Positions 52,423-61,274 of a stretch of 64,000 nucleotides of DNA are shown piece by piece. The DNA lies in contig DYEV01000004.1 in assembly GCA_020725545.1 (NCBI GenBank), positions 25,362-89,361 of the forward strand, in the 5' to 3' direction. The stretch comes from Desulfobacca sp. GTDB lineage: Bacteria > Desulfobacterota > Desulfobaccia > Desulfobaccales > Desulfobaccaceae. Made by a program: the position numbers and the translations under genes. A model generated the notes under the pieces. That model ran no database searches and was not told where the DNA came from. It saw only the letters and a list, made by a program, of their open reading frames with translations. Position 1 is the first letter of the stretch. The number at the start of each line of letters is the position of its first letter.

Positions 52423-53433
52423 TCAATCCTCAAAGGCCACGCCATAAAGCTCCAAAAAGATCTGGCGCCGTGCCTCTTGCAGGTCCAGATCGGCAAAAAA
52501 CTGCGGATGCAGCCAGACGGCCACCTGCTGCAGCGCCAGAAGATATTTCAGAGTCCAGAGATCCGTCAAAAACACCGGGGGCAACTGAAATACTCGGCCC
52601 CTTTGCACCGCTGCCAGCAGCCGCCATTGTTCCTCGGCCATGATCTCCTGGGGCGGCAGCCGGGGATTGTGCCACATAATAATGACCTCGGGATTCCAGA
52701 GCAGGACCTGCTCCAGGCGGACCGCCAGGTGCTCCCGCTCCAGATGGCCGCAGACATTGCGGCCGCCGGCCAGCACAATGAGGTCATTCACCATACTGGG
52801 GCTGCCGGAGGTCTCCAACGGACTCTGGGCCCACATATAATAAACGCCGGGGCGCGCCTCCCAGGGGATCTGGGCCACCCGGTCCGTAATCCGGGCTGCC
52901 TGTTGATGCACGAAGGCGATCACCTGCGCGGCGCGCTCTGGCGCTCCCAGCATGGCCCCGAGGGCCTGCATCTCCCGGTCAATATCCGCCCGGCTCTGGA
53001 TAAAAACCCCGAAGACCGGAATGCCCCGCTCTTCCAGGGCAGTGATGACCTCCGTCTGCTGCGCCCAGAGGATGACCACCTCGGGCTGGAGGGCCATCAC
53101 CCCCTCCAGGCTGACAAAATCCCAATTGCCCGGGGCCGGCAGCCGGCGGCCGCGGATCCGCTCATCCAAAACCGCATAGTATGAAAAGAGGGGCTCCTGA
53201 TAGACATTGCTGGAGATGCCCACCACCCGCTCTCCCTGCCGCAACATGTAAATGCCGCTCAGGGCGCTTTCGATGAGGCAGACCACTCGCTGCACCGGCC
53301 GCTGGAAGACCAACTGCTTACCCCGAAAGTCGGTGACGCTAATGGGATTCTCCGGGGTTGGCCAAGCCACGGTCGGCGGTAGCAACAGGATCAGCAACAG
53401 GATTAAAAGGTAGCGGCAGAAGGCAGAGTTCAT
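52423..53433 (-). CDS. Metal-chelate binding protein, second system
   Basis: 336 residues from the ATG at 53433. Signal peptide about 1-24 (YLLILLLILLLPPTVAWP). Helical-backbone binding protein: PISVTDFRGKQLVFQRPVQR, VVCLIESALSGIYMLRQGER, MALQPEVVILWAQQTEVITA, MYMWAQ-type stretch YYMWAQSPLETSGSPSMVND, and LLWNPEVIIMWHNPRLPP. The SPLETSGSPSMVNDLI motif resembles proteins annotated as siderophore, cobalamin or molybdate-type binding proteins; specificity is open. 63 bp behind the receptor gene and 3 bp ahead of the permease gene. Confidence 0.86.
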   Translation of the reverse strand: MNSAFCRYLLILLLILLLPPTVAWPTPENPISVTDFRGKQLVFQRPVQRVVCLIESALSGIYMLRQGERVVGISSNVYQEPLFSYYAVLDERIRGRRLPAPGNWDFVSLEGVMALQPEVVILWAQQTEVITALEERGIPVFGVFIQSRADIDREMQALGAMLGAPERAAQVIAFVHQQAARITDRVAQIPWEARPGVYYMWAQSPLETSGSPSMVNDLIVLAGGRNVCGHLEREHLAVRLEQVLLWNPEVIIMWHNPRLPPQEIMAEEQWRLLAAVQRGRVFQLPPVFLTDLWTLKYLLALQQVAVWLHPQFFADLDLQEARRQIFLELYGVAFED

Positions 53434-53496
53434 AAATCCATCGACCGGCGGCCTGACGGGCAGGCCGCTGGCAACCACTGGAGTAATACTCTCATG

Positions 53497-55572
53497 TTAC
53501 ATTCTTAACTCAAAACGGGCAAGGAAGTTAAAGCCCGGATCCTGGAATTGCCAGGGATTGGCATAGCGCCGGTTGCCGATGTTATTCAGATCCAGGTTCA
53601 AAAAGCCCTCACAGATCCGGGTCTTGAACAGTCCGGCCCGGACTTTGGCATTGAACACGGCATAGTTGCCGAACTGCTGGCGATTGAATTTATCGGTGCT
53701 GTCATAATAATGCCCGACAAAATGGAAGTAAGGCGAGACGCTGATATTGGATGGCAGATTCAGGGTCACCCCCACATTCGCCAGCCATTTGGGCACAAAG
53801 GGGATTTCACTGTTGTTCTGGGCTGGGTCAACGTTATTTTTAACATTGGTATTGATGTAGGTAAAGTTGGCGAACCAGGTGACATATCGATTGAGGTAGT
53901 GCGTGACATCATACTCCACGCCCAGCGCCGTGGAATCCCCGGCATTCACCGACTGGCTCTGGGAGGGGGTCTGACTGACCACATTCTCCACAATGACGTC
54001 ATTAACTACATTATAAAAGCCCCGCAGGGTCATGGACAGATTTTTCAGGGGCCAATATTCCACTCCCACATCCGAGCCTATGCCGCTTTCGGGTTTCAAG
54101 CCCGGGTTGGGCAGTTGGCCGTTCCTGCCCGGGACACCTCTATCAGCCGCCTTGAGGGTGCCGCCGATGGATTTGGCCGAGGGCACCACATAGCTGGAGC
54201 CCCCATTGGCAAAAAAGGCCAGGTTCTCCAAGGCGTTAAACCGGACGCCAGCGCTCCACAGCCCCCGATGCCAGGACTTGGAAGAGACTTCCGGAACCAC
54301 CCCGCCGATCAGATCATAGCTGTGCCCGGTATAAGCATAGCGGCCGCCAGCCCGGAAGACCCACTGCCCATAAATGATTTTTTCTTCTAAATAAACACCG
54401 TTCTGGAAGGCATGCATTTTATTGCCCGTTGAGGTGACGCCGTTCACCTTGGCATAGGTGCGATAGGTGACGAACTGGAAATCCGTGCCAAAGGTGAGCA
54501 GACTCTCCCCCCAATGCCGGAAGGAGAGAGAAAGATCGGCCGGCACGACATTCTGAATAACCCCGTCCTTCTCCCGGAGCTGCAAATTCACCGGGAAATT
54601 ATCCTCTTCCCAACTCCGATCATAGTAACGATAACCGGCCTTGAAATTGAGGGTGAGATTGTCCATAAGCCGGTTCTCGTAGGCAGCGTTGACCAGATCA
54701 TATTGGTGGTTAAAACCCCGGTTGGGCCGGCCGGTATCGCCGTCATGCATGGTATGATGAGCAAATAAGGAGATTTTGGATTTATCCGGCTCGATAAAAT
54801 AGGTGGTCTTAAAATAGACCTTGCCCTTCTGATAATCCGGGCTGTTGATCATGTTGAGCCAGGATGGGTTGGTGCCATAATTCTTATAATCCGACTGCTC
54901 ATAGGTACCGCCGATGAAATAGTGCAGATCCTCCCGGTGCCCCTGATGATAAATCCGCCCTTCAATGGTATTCCAGGAGCCGCCGCCCATGGAGATGAGG
55001 GTAAAGGGCTCGGTAATCTTTTCTTTGGTGATCAGGTTGGAAATGCCGGCCAACGGCGCCTGATTACCGGCAAAATCCATGCTCATGTAGTTGGCATACA
55101 TAATGGAAGCGGGCCCCCGGTGAATTTCGGCCCGCTCCAGGTTGAGATAGTCCAGGCTCATGGGATCCACAAACGAATCGATGGGCAACCCGTCCAAGAG
55201 ATAGGTGTTATATTTCGGTCCCAAACCGCCATAAGACCCCCAGTTGGCATCATTGCGGGACAAGGTATTAATAAAAGCCCCGGGACTGTAGAGAAAAATC
55301 TCCGCCAGGTTGCGGTTCACCAGGGTCCGATTCTGGATCTCCTGTTCGGTGTAGACGTCGATCTTCTGGGTGATCTTGCGCTGTTCCGTCTCCACCTTCT
55401 GGGCGCTGACCACAATCTCCTTTACCTGGATGGCGGCCTCCTCTGCCGAAGGAGCCATTTTTTCAGCCGCCCAGGCCGGCAGTGCCCCCCACAGCCACAG
55501 AAGGGCCAAGCCAAAGGCCAAAACCCTGCCCCGGTATCCCCCCAAGACACCAGTTTGTTGTTTCCCCAGCAT
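53497..55572 (-). CDS. TonB-dependent outer-membrane receptor, second system
   Basis: 691 residues from the ATG at 55572, which has GGGAGG seven bases upstream; the frame is open for 76 further codons without signal features. Signal peptide about 1-34 (VLAFGLALLWLWGALPAWAA). TonB box EIVVSAQKVETEQRK, plug with NRNLAEIFLYSPGAFINTLS, NTYLLDGLPIDSFVDPMSLD and IHRGPASIMYANYMSMDFAG, then a 22-strand barrel ending LNFLARFELRM. The plug lacks some usual residues of BtuB and FepA. Substrate unknown; no riboswitch of known class precedes it. Preceded by a 450-nt leader with promoter and CCACGAAGG hairpin. Confidence 0.88.
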   Translation of the reverse strand: MLGKQQTGVLGGYRGRVLAFGLALLWLWGALPAWAAEKMAPSAEEAAIQVKEIVVSAQKVETEQRKITQKIDVYTEQEIQNRTLVNRNLAEIFLYSPGAFINTLSRNDANWGSYGGLGPKYNTYLLDGLPIDSFVDPMSLDYLNLERAEIHRGPASIMYANYMSMDFAGNQAPLAGISNLITKEKITEPFTLISMGGGSWNTIEGRIYHQGHREDLHYFIGGTYEQSDYKNYGTNPSWLNMINSPDYQKGKVYFKTTYFIEPDKSKISLFAHHTMHDGDTGRPNRGFNHQYDLVNAAYENRLMDNLTLNFKAGYRYYDRSWEEDNFPVNLQLREKDGVIQNVVPADLSLSFRHWGESLLTFGTDFQFVTYRTYAKVNGVTSTGNKMHAFQNGVYLEEKIIYGQWVFRAGGRYAYTGHSYDLIGGVVPEVSSKSWHRGLWSAGVRFNALENLAFFANGGSSYVVPSAKSIGGTLKAADRGVPGRNGQLPNPGLKPESGIGSDVGVEYWPLKNLSMTLRGFYNVVNDVIVENVVSQTPSQSQSVNAGDSTALGVEYDVTHYLNRYVTWFANFTYINTNVKNNVDPAQNNSEIPFVPKWLANVGVTLNLPSNISVSPYFHFVGHYYDSTDKFNRQQFGNYAVFNAKVRAGLFKTRICEGFLNLDLNNIGNRRYANPWQFQDPGFNFLARFELRM

Positions 55573-55790
55573 AGCAAATCCTCCCATAGTGAATGAATAA
55601 GGCTGCTGTGACGCAGCATGGTCGCCTGGAATGCAAGCGTTCTGAGCGGCCGCTGGGCAGTGAGCAAGCAAGGGGGCCGGTGTGTCGGAAAACGCCCGGC
55701 CCTTTGACCCTGGTACCGCGCCCGGCACCCTCACTGCATAGTCCGGCGGCATCAGGAGCAATCTTTTGCCGCAGAGCGGTTGCCCAAAAC

Positions 55791-55837
55791 AAAAAACCAC
55801 GGAGGCAAGAATGCGGCTGCGCCGCAGACCTTCGTGG
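55791..55837 (-). terminator. CCACGAAGG leader hairpin, copy 3
   Basis: Minus strand CCACGAAGG pairs with CCTCCGTGG (one mismatch) around an inner hairpin TGCGGC-GCA-GCCGCA, followed by TTTTTTG. It lies about 180 bases after the predicted transcript start and 220 bases before the receptor gene. Confidence 0.65.
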
Positions 55838-56022
55838 TCGCAATTCTTCGACTTGGTGGCCAGCCGACCAGCCTGTTGCCGATCTGTTGGCTTCGACCTA
55901 TCCGGCTTGCTTAAACAAAGATTGAATCAGCAGCGGGACGGAAGCGGACCCTTCTGGGTAGGTTTAGATGAAAATTAAGCAGGATGTTTATGTTACCGAC
56001 GCCGCCGGTGAAACTTTTGTGA

Positions 56023-56051
56023 AAGATACCACAAGGGCCGTCTTTTGTCAA
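56023..56051 (-). promoter_or_regulatory. Sigma-70 promoter of the second receptor unit
   Basis: Minus strand TTGACA, 17-bp spacer, TATCTT, followed by TCACAAAAGTTTC. Core and following bases resemble the promoter at 38816-38844. Confidence 0.65.
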
Positions 56052-56094
56052 GAATTTTGTGAATATGCTCTGGTTGCAATATGATTAGGCCACC

Positions 56095-56382
56095 CTCCAA
56101 GTGAAAAAGTGATAGCACCGACATCCAATAGAGGCAGGATGCTACGACCAGAGAGATGATGTTTAACCTCAAAGACATGAGCCGTCAGGGGGACCTGATC
56201 AAGTTGGTGGCTGGCGAGTCCACCGTGGCTGCGGCGGTAATGGCCTCCACCATGGCTTCAGCCTGGCCTCTCGTGACGTTGGCGGCCCGCAGCCTCTTGA
56301 CGACTTCCAGGGTAGCACAGGTGAGGCACTCTTGCTGCTGATCCCACATTATTGATTTCTTAGAGGCTTTTGCAAAATTCAT
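56095..56382 (-). pseudogene. Frameshifted DUF1640/CCDC90-like coiled-coil gene
   Basis: One frame reads ATLEVVKRLRAANVTRGQAEA then MVEAITAAATVDSPATN, which is the N-terminal pattern of DUF1640 proteins (a short motif KRLRxAGxxxxQAEA followed by a coiled coil). After a shift, the neighbouring frame gives LDQVPLTAHVFEVK, and a third frame gives SLRLNIISLVVASCLYWMSV, which looks like the usual C-terminal membrane helix. At least two frameshifts break it. Family assignment is by pattern only. Confidence 0.45.
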
Positions 56383-56524
56383 TTATTCCATTCTTTGTCA
56401 TTCTGAGCGTAGCGAAGAATCTCATGTTTCTCGGTACTCAAGATCCTTCCCTTCGTTCAGGACGGCAATAATAACCATTTTGCAAAAGGCTCCCTATTAA
56501 TTGGTTTTCATCCGGAAAGTCTGT

Positions 56525-56572
56525 CGCTCCCTCGCTCCCCGCAACTCCGACTGCGGCAGCCCTGGGGAAAAA
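56525..56572. repeat. Degenerate CTCTCCC-type repeat
   Basis: Preceded by CATCCGGAAAGTCT like the copy at 41726, then ctccctcgctccccgcaact and a degenerated right arm. Confidence 0.45.
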
Positions 56573-57032
56573 GGTAGTACAAAAAAGGATGGCTAATAAA
56601 TTTTGGACTGCCATCGGAGCCATCGTCACGCCTGCCAGACATGAATAGCCCTAAAAAAAGAGCGCGGTCCAAAATGCCATGAACAATGTGCAGAACTTAA
56701 CTTACACAACTCCTTGAGCTTTGGCTGCTTTTCCAGAAACTGACTCACACTGGCCCTCACCGTTCCCCAGCGTGCTGACTGCGGACCTAGATGTTACTCT
56801 CATCCACCTGGCGCACAAACAGGTGCCCTCGTCTCTCTAACTCCTTATCCAGGGCGTCCAACATCAGGAAAGAGCCTCCCGACTCCCTCAGTCCCCCATC
56901 CGGGACACCATTCAGACCTCCCGAAGGAAGCACAACCGCCTTTGCCACCCACCTGCCGGATTTACAGCCTTGGACCTGATGGATATGGACTTCGCAATCA
57001 TTTGTCCGCTCGCCCTGCCGGGCGCACCAAAG

Positions 57033-57059
57033 AAAAAGGCGGGGAGATGTCTCCCCGCC
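57033..57059 (-). terminator. Intrinsic terminator of dnaK
   Basis: Minus strand GGCGGGGAGA / TCTCCCCGCC, 10-bp perfect stem with a 2-nt loop, followed by TTTTTCTTT, 20 bp past the dnaK stop. Confidence 0.9.
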
Positions 57060-57078
57060 GTTTGCCGTTGGCGCCGAT

Positions 57079-58986
57079 TTATTTCACTTCTTCAAACTCG
57101 GCCTCGACCACATCGTCATCGCCCTTTTTCTGCTGCGCCTGCTGGGCCCCGGCGCCAGCCCCGGCCGCACCGCCGGCCCCGGCCGTCTGGGTATAGATCG
57201 TTTCCGCCAGTTTATGGGAGGCCTTCATGAGTTCGTCGCTGGCCCGTTTGATGGCGTCGATGTCCTCCCCTGCCATGGTCTGCTTCAACCGCTCGATATG
57301 GTCGGTAATGTTGGCTTTTGTGGCCCCGTCCACTTTGTCGCCCAATTCATTGAGGCTCTTCTCGGTCTGGTAGATCAAAGAGTCGGCGTGGTTCCGGGCT
57401 TCGGCCAATTGCCGGCGTTTCTTGTCTTCCTCGGCGTGCAGCTCCGCGTCTTTGATGAGCTGCTTGATTTCTGCTTCCGTCAGGCCGCTGGAGGCAGTGA
57501 TACGGATGGACTGTTCCCGTCCGGTGCCCAAATCCTTGGCCGAAACATTGACAATGCCGTTGGCGTCGATGTCAAAGGTCACCTCGATCTGGGGCACGCC
57601 CCGGGGGGCCGGGGGGATGCCCACCAGTTCAAAGCGGCCCAGGGTTTTGTTGTCGGCCGCCATCTCCCGTTCCCCCTGGAGAACGTGGATGCTCACCGCC
57701 GGCTGGTTATCCGCCGCCGTAGAAAAGATCTGGCTCCGCTTCGTGGGGATGGTGGTGTTCTTTTCAATGAGTTTGGTGAAGACCCCGCCCAGGGTTTCGA
57801 TACCCAGCGACAGCGGGGTGACGTCCAACAGCAGGACGTCTTTGACGTCGCCCTTCAACACCCCGGCCTGGATGGCGGCGCCCACGGCCACCACTTCGTC
57901 GGGGTTGACGCCTTTATGAGGCTCCTTACCGAAGATCTCCTTGACCTTTTCCTGCACCCGGGGCATGCGGGTCATGCCGCCCACCAGGATGACTTCATCG
58001 ATATCCTTGGGCGTCACATTGGCGTCTTTCATGGCCGTCCGGCAGGGACCTTCCAGCTTCTGGATGAGGTCGTCCACCAGTGACTCCAGTTTGGCCCGGG
58101 TCAACTTGATGAGCAGGTGTTTGGGACCGGAGGCGTCCGCGGTGATAAAAGGCAGGTTCACCTCAGTCTCCAGAGACGACGACAGCTCCATTTTGGCCTT
58201 TTCCGCCGCCTCTTTCAGCCGCTGCAGGGCCATGCGGTCGCTGCGCAGATCAATCCCCTGATCTTTCTTGAATTCGTCGGCCAGATAGTCGATGAGACGC
58301 TGGTCAAAGTCATCGCCGCCCAGGTGGGTGTCACCGTTGGTTGATTTCACCTCAAAAACGCCCTCGCCGATCTCCAGGATGGAGATGTCGAAGGTGCCGC
58401 CGCCCAGGTCAAAGACCGCGATCTTCTCGTCCTTCTTTTTATCCAAGCCATAGGCCAGCGAGGCCGCCGTGGGTTCGTTGATGATGCGCAACACGTTCAG
58501 CCCGGCGATGCGACCGGCGTCTTTGGTGGCCTGCCGCTGCGAGTCATTAAAATAGGCCGGGACCGTAATGACCGCTTCGGTGACCTTTTCGCCCAAGTAT
58601 TCTTCCGCGGTCTGTTTCATTTTTACCAGAATCATGGAGGAGATTTCTGCGGGGCTGTAGACCCGGCCCCGGATCTCCACGTGGGCGTCGCCGTTTTCCG
58701 CCTGGACAATCTTATAAGGCAATATCGTCAGATCCCGCTGCACTTCCGGATCAGCGTATTTGCGGCCGATGAGACGTTTCACCGAAAAGATGGTATTTTG
58801 GGGGTTGGTCACCGCCTGGCGTTTGGCGATCTGGCCCACCAGCCGTTCGCCGCTCTCCGTAAAGGCCACCACCGAAGGGGTGGTCCGGCCGCCTTCGGCG
58901 TTGGGGATGACCTTCGGCTCCCCCCCTTCCATGATGGCCACCACCGAGTTGGTGGTGCCCAGGTCAATACCGATTACTTTTCCCAT
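57079..58986 (-). CDS. dnaK: Chaperone DnaK (Hsp70)
   Basis: 635 residues, normal length. ATPase domain 1-385 with [57 protein letters not shown] and [19 protein letters not shown]; substrate-binding domain with [20 protein letters not shown] and the [18 protein letters not shown] strands; helical lid and a Gly/Ala/Gln-rich tail ending [12 protein letters not shown], the typical DnaK end. Folds and refolds proteins with GrpE (next gene upstream, 61 bp) and DnaJ, whose gene is not adjacent here. A clear terminator follows. Confidence 0.98.
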   Translation of the reverse strand: MGKVIGIDLGTTNSVVAIMEGGEPKVIPNAEGGRTTPSVVAFTESGERLVGQIAKRQAVTNPQNTIFSVKRLIGRKYADPEVQRDLTILPYKIVQAENGDAHVEIRGRVYSPAEISSMILVKMKQTAEEYLGEKVTEAVITVPAYFNDSQRQATKDAGRIAGLNVLRIINEPTAASLAYGLDKKKDEKIAVFDLGGGTFDISILEIGEGVFEVKSTNGDTHLGGDDFDQRLIDYLADEFKKDQGIDLRSDRMALQRLKEAAEKAKMELSSSLETEVNLPFITADASGPKHLLIKLTRAKLESLVDDLIQKLEGPCRTAMKDANVTPKDIDEVILVGGMTRMPRVQEKVKEIFGKEPHKGVNPDEVVAVGAAIQAGVLKGDVKDVLLLDVTPLSLGIETLGGVFTKLIEKNTTIPTKRSQIFSTAADNQPAVSIHVLQGEREMAADNKTLGRFELVGIPPAPRGVPQIEVTFDIDANGIVNVSAKDLGTGREQSIRITASSGLTEAEIKQLIKDAELHAEEDKKRRQLAEARNHADSLIYQTEKSLNELGDKVDGATKANITDHIERLKQTMAGEDIDAIKRASDELMKASHKLAETIYTQTAGAGGAAGAGAGAQQAQQKKGDDDVVEAEFEEVK

Positions 58987-59047
58987 GTATAGAATCCTCC
59001 TGACAAAATGTCGTGTGGTGTGTCGATCTTAGAAATGTTTGAAGTGT

Positions 59048-59629
59048 TCAGCCCTGTGGGTTGCGAGCCACCACCACCATGGCCGGACGCAACAGTCGGT
59101 TTTTCAGCAGATAGCCCTTCTGTAGTTCCTGGATGACGGTCTGATCGGCCACGGTGTTATCTTCCTGCTGCATGACGGCGTTGTGAAAAGCCGGATCGAA
59201 TTTCTCCCCCAGGGCCTCGATGGGGGTAACCCCGAACTTGGCGATGGCCTGGCGGAACCCCTTCAACACGTTCTCCACCCCCGCCACCAGAGCGGCACAG
59301 GCTTCCTGGTCCCGACCATGATTGAGGGCCAGCTCCAGGTTGTCCAACACCGGCAAAAGCTCCTTGAGCAGAGCCTCGTTGGCAAAATCCCTGAGATCAG
59401 CCCGCTCTTTTTCCAGGCGTTTGCGGAAGTTCTCCACATCGGCCACTAGCCGCAGGAGCTGCTCGTTCTTGTCCCGCAGTTCTTTAAGTTCTTCTTCTTT
59501 TTCCGCCAGCTGACGTATCAAGGTGTCTGGATCGCACTCTTCGATGGCCGCCAGTTCCACTTCGGGTGCATCTGCGGCCCCAGTCGCAACTTCAGTCGGT
59601 TGTTTATCGTCTGGCGTTGAAAATCCCAT
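59048..59629 (-). CDS. grpE: Nucleotide exchange factor GrpE
   Basis: 193 residues from the ATG at 59629, with AGGAGA about 9 bp upstream; the frame extends 17 codons further without need. Acidic N-terminal tail, a long coiled coil (EKEEELKELRDKNEQLLRLV), the GrpE core VENFRKRLEKERADLRDFAN, LLPVLDNLELAL and the C-terminal beta domain with GEKFDPAFHNAVMQQEDN and GYLLKNRLLRPAMVVVA. Releases ADP from DnaK. Confidence 0.96.
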   Translation of the reverse strand: MGFSTPDDKQPTEVATGAADAPEVELAAIEECDPDTLIRQLAEKEEELKELRDKNEQLLRLVADVENFRKRLEKERADLRDFANEALLKELLPVLDNLELALNHGRDQEACAALVAGVENVLKGFRQAIAKFGVTPIEALGEKFDPAFHNAVMQQEDNTVADQTVIQELQKGYLLKNRLLRPAMVVVARNPQG

Positions 59630-59842
59630 ATTAAAAACTCTCCTTATCTGCCCTGCCGGGGACCGGATAACACCTCTCACGGCATCATCAGGATGGTCGC
59701 CAGATTGCCCCCGGCAGCCCGGCCAATTCTCTGACCAAGCCTACCTAGACCCAGGCTCTCAGGCCGATTTCTCTTAGCCTGAACAGTTCCTGAGAATTGT
59801 TGGAGGGAGCCCAAGGCTGTGGTTTCCGGCGGCTGGGACAGG

Positions 59843-60913
59843 TCAGCGCGGCAGCCTCGACCACTTATTCAAGATGCCACTCATCAGGTTCGCGGTAAAT
59901 TCCACCAGGGGAATGACCCTGCCGTAATTCATCCGCATCGGCCCGATGACCCCCAGCGCGCCGATGGGTTCCTGGTCCCGCTGAAAATTTGACGTCACCA
60001 GACTCCATTCCACTTCGGGGAATGGGGTCTCGGGACTGATAAAGATCTTGACCCCGGCGCAGGCCAGGCTTTCATCCAACAGTTTGATGAGTTGCTGCTT
60101 TTCTTCAAAGGCCCGCAACAGGGCCCGGATCTTGTCAATATCGGCAAATTCCGGGTAGTCCAGTATCTGACTGGCCCCCTCCACATATAGTTCTTCGTCT
60201 TCGACGGCCTGCAGGGCTTTATAAATCAAGGTCAGGGATTGGGACACCATGAAGTCGAAAAGGACCTTTTCCGCCTCCATCTGCGCCAATACCCGCTGCC
60301 GCGCTTCCACCAACGACAGGTTTTTCAGCAGATCGTTGAGATAACGGCTGAATTTGTCCAACTGGTCCTGGGTAAAGGGCTCATCGGTTTTGATAAACCG
60401 GTTCTGGACCACGCCGTCCGTCGACACCAAGACCGTGAGAATCTGATCTGCCCCAATATTGATAAATTGAATATGCCGGATCAGACTAATCACCGGCCGT
60501 GGGGCCCGGACTATGGCCGGATGCCCGGAAACCCGGGACAAGACCCGGGAGGCCTGGCGGATCAGATCGTGCATCTCCACCGCCGGCGGGGTAAAGCCCC
60601 CTTCAATGCGCCGCCGCGTGCTGGCCTGCAAGTGCGGGCTGGCCAACATGTGGTCGACATAATAGCGGAATCCCTTGGGAGTAGGGATCCGCCCGGCGGA
60701 ATGGTGGGGCTGCCGCAGCATCCCCATCTCTTCCAGATCCAGCATGATATTGCGGATGGTGGCGGCGCTGAGGGACAACCCCGAATATTTGGCCACCGTC
60801 CGGGAACCCACCGGTTCGCCGGTACTGATGTATTGGCCGATAATGGTGTGGAGAACCTGGGTCTCCCGTTCGCCTAACATCATATCGCCGTTGCTTCTTG
60901 TGCCGATTTTCAT
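59843..60913 (-). CDS. hrcA: Heat-inducible repressor HrcA
   Basis: 356 residues. Winged-helix DNA-binding domain: RETQVLHTIIGQYISTGEPV, SGLSLSAATIRNIMLDLEEM and HHSAGRIPTPKGFRYYVDHM; then the dimerisation and inserted domains ending IGALGVIGPMRMNYGRVIPL, all diagnostic of HrcA. Normally represses grpE/dnaK through CIRCE operators, but no CIRCE element (TTAGCACTC-N9-GAGTGCTAA) was found upstream of hrcA, grpE or dnaK here. A 213-bp gap separates it from grpE. Confidence 0.96.
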   Translation of the reverse strand: MKIGTRSNGDMMLGERETQVLHTIIGQYISTGEPVGSRTVAKYSGLSLSAATIRNIMLDLEEMGMLRQPHHSAGRIPTPKGFRYYVDHMLASPHLQASTRRRIEGGFTPPAVEMHDLIRQASRVLSRVSGHPAIVRAPRPVISLIRHIQFINIGADQILTVLVSTDGVVQNRFIKTDEPFTQDQLDKFSRYLNDLLKNLSLVEARQRVLAQMEAEKVLFDFMVSQSLTLIYKALQAVEDEELYVEGASQILDYPEFADIDKIRALLRAFEEKQQLIKLLDESLACAGVKIFISPETPFPEVEWSLVTSNFQRDQEPIGALGVIGPMRMNYGRVIPLVEFTANLMSGILNKWSRLPR

Positions 60914-60924
60914 GAATTACCAAT

Positions 60925-60953
60925 AAATTAATAATGAGATGGAATGATGTCAA
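60925..60953 (-). promoter_or_regulatory. Candidate promoter of hrcA
   Basis: Minus strand TTGACA, 17-bp spacer, TAATTT in an AT-rich stretch just ahead of the start codon. The -35 is perfect and the -10 weak. Confidence 0.4.
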
Positions 60954-61149
60954 GTCCCGGCCGCCGGCCTTGGCCATACTAACATCTTGAATTTACTCAA
61001 TCCCGTGGCAGGCTAAGATAACCAGGTACGTTCCAAAAAATAAATCATGACTACCCCCCAGGCAAGGGAAATCTGGCATTCCGGGACAGAAAGTCGGTTT
61101 CAACCTGCCCCACCGGCTCTCTGCCCCTCCCGGACAACCGTGGAAACGT

Positions 61150-61177
61150 TTGACACCAGCCGGGGGAAAATGATATT
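61150..61177 (+). promoter_or_regulatory. Candidate promoter of the NYN-domain gene
   Basis: TTGACA, 16-bp spacer, GATATT, about 100 bp before the ATG at 61275. The rest of the hrcA-NYN spacer (60914-61274) shows nothing else. Confidence 0.4.
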
Positions 61178-61274
61178 TTTAACGTATGCTCTGGCAGATA
61201 CACAAAGTTTCCCAAACTCCCCCAACCCGGGGCTGGAACCACTCGAAACTCGCTACTCAAAACTCCAATCGACT

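Larger units (their letters stand above)
55573..57032. other. Leader of the second receptor unit and decayed region
   Basis: 1.46 kb without an intact gene. From right to left: dnaK terminator edge, a stretch of degraded coding-like sequence (56640-56960) in which no frame can be followed, the CTCTCCC-type repeat at 56525-56572, the widespread bacterial intergenic word gtcattctgagcgtagcgaa at 56398-56417, a frameshifted coiled-coil gene (56095-56382), then promoter, leader hairpin and the receptor gene. Confidence 0.55.

Noticed and set aside
56640..56990. Possible transposase remnant upstream of the dnaK terminator
   Set aside because: Translation shows short stretches such as RxVDE-like residues but no frame or inverted repeats can be followed; evidence too thin to call an insertion sequence.
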